A DNA stretch of 6,074 nt from Candidatus Enterousia avistercoris (GTDB taxonomy: Bacteria; Pseudomonadota; Alphaproteobacteria; Rs-D84), in the NCBI GenBank assembly GCA_017694255.1, contig JADINC010000020.1, positions 1 through 6,074 of the forward strand. Direction: 5' to 3'. The first letter of the stretch is position 1; each line of letters opens with the position of its first letter. Below, one piece after another: positions 5,249 to 6,074 of the stretch. A program made the position numbers and the translations under genes. The notes under the pieces were generated by a model, which was given only the letters and a program-made list of their open reading frames with translations, did no database searches and had not been told where the DNA came from.

Positions 5249-6074
5249 ATGTTAAAAATAACAATTACAGGTCGCCCAAATACGGGAAAATCAACACTGT
5301 TTAACGCGCTGACGGGGACGCGCGATGCATTGGTACATGATCGACCCGGGGTGACGCGCGATACAATTGGTGGCGTGGTCCAGAACCGACCATGGGAAAT
5401 ATTTGATACCGCGGGGCTGGAAAACGCCAAAAGTGGGATTGAAAAAAATTCAACGGATATGGCACTGGATGCAATCACTACGGCGGATGCCGTGCTGTTT
5501 GTTGTCGATGGGCGTACGGGACTGACGGCGGCAGATACAGAATGGGCGCGCATGGTTCGTCGCAAGACGCATGCCCCGGTGTTATTATTGGTAAACAAAT
5601 CTGAATCTGGGCGTCGTATGGCGGATGTGCATGAATTCTATAAATTGGGGTTTGGTGAACCGATAATGATTTCAGCAGAGCATAAGACTGGTTTCGATGC
5701 CATTTTTGAATTTATGGATAAAATCGCCACTGTTTCGGAAAATTCCCACGATGCCACACGCGCGCAACAAGAAAAAAAATTAAAAATCGCAATAATGGGC
5801 CAGCCGAATGTTGGTAAATCGACACTGGTAAATCGCGTGTTGGGACATACGCGTCAAATCGTTATGGACGCGCCAGGGATAACCCGTGATACAGTAAAAA
5901 TACCAACAAATTTTTATGGTCGCGATATTGTGTTAATGGATACGGCCGGCCTGCGGCGCAAGGCTGGCGTTCGCGATGATGTTGAAACACTGTCTGCATT
6001 AAAATCACTGGACGCGATTGAAAAATCAGATGTGGTTATTTTGGTGGTTGACGCCACGCGCAATATTGAAAACC
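5249..6074 (+). CDS. der: Ribosome assembly GTPase Der/EngA (3' partial)
   Basis: Encodes the N-terminal 275 residues of Der (EngA), the tandem-GTPase protein needed for 50S ribosomal subunit assembly; the family is about 440-490 residues, so the end of GTPase 2 and the KH-like domain lie beyond the window. GTPase 1: P-loop GRPNTGKS (8-15), switch I PGVTRDT (33-39), DTAG (53-56), NKSE (116-119) in place of the standard NKxD, and SAEHKTG (142-148). An Asn/Lys/Glu-rich linker precedes GTPase 2: GQPNVGKS (184-191), PGITRDT (209-215), DTAG (231-234). I chose ATG 5249 because MLKITITGRPN matches the family start and GGA at 5239-5241 can serve as a weak ribosome binding site; an in-frame ATG at 5237 adds four residues (MEKV) with no site before it. 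It is divergent from the Yip1-type gene and near bamB, as in other proteobacteria. Confidence 0.95.
   Translation, partial: MLKITITGRPNTGKSTLFNALTGTRDALVHDRPGVTRDTIGGVVQNRPWEIFDTAGLENAKSGIEKNSTDMALDAITTADAVLFVVDGRTGLTAADTEWARMVRRKTHAPVLLLVNKSESGRRMADVHEFYKLGFGEPIMISAEHKTGFDAIFEFMDKIATVSENSHDATRAQQEKKLKIAIMGQPNVGKSTLVNRVLGHTRQIVMDAPGITRDTVKIPTNFYGRDIVLMDTAGLRRKAGVRDDVETLSALKSLDAIEKSDVVILVVDATRNIEN

Noticed and set aside
5224..5598. Reverse open frame of 124 codons opposite the start of der
   Set aside because: Lies antisense to the first Der GTPase motifs and is Ser/Val-rich as expected of a shadow; no family resemblance.

Overview
The window reads as ordinary chromosome from a Gram-negative bacterium, most likely an alphaproteobacterium with short intergenic gaps. 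The basis is family resemblance: a sigma-32 (RpoH) factor with an intact RpoH box, an outer-membrane barrel protein, a YfgM-type membrane-anchored protein with an alphaproteobacterial-looking N-terminus, a BamB-like lipoprotein with the early LPGxR motif, and the two-GTPase protein Der. I cannot fix the genus. No mobile element, CRISPR array, toxin or defence system was seen.

Left part, forward strand: the 3' end of pnp (KH and S1 domains of polynucleotide phosphorylase), a perfect 10-bp hairpin, a YbaB/EbfC nucleoid-associated protein gene, then a tRNA-Val(UAC) gene with its own promoter, a palindromic spacer and two tandem hairpins with T-rich tails.

Middle, reverse strand: rpoH followed by an outer-membrane porin-like gene. 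Stop and start share one base (TAATG), and the porin's G-rich ribosome binding site lies inside the last rpoH codons. A short intergenic region then carries two overlapping divergent promoters, one for rpoH and one for the forward yfgM-bamB pair.

Right part: a YfgM-like protein and an unusually short BamB-like lipoprotein form a two-gene unit that ends at a bidirectional terminator. A reverse-strand Yip1-type five-helix membrane protein converges on the same terminator. Divergent from it, behind a TTGATT-16-TATAAT promoter, begins der, cut off by the window end. yfgM-bamB-der is a known conserved neighbourhood (also in E. coli); here it is split by the inverted Yip1 gene. Several genes serve the envelope: barrel assembly (BamB, YfgM), a barrel protein, and RpoH as stress sigma factor.

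I found no convincing undescribed system. The points most worth checking are the paired change of the near-universal tRNA G19-C56 contact to A19-U56, the TAATG coupling of rpoH to an outer-membrane barrel gene, the nearly leaderless predicted rpoH transcript with overlapping divergent promoters, and the half-length BamB.
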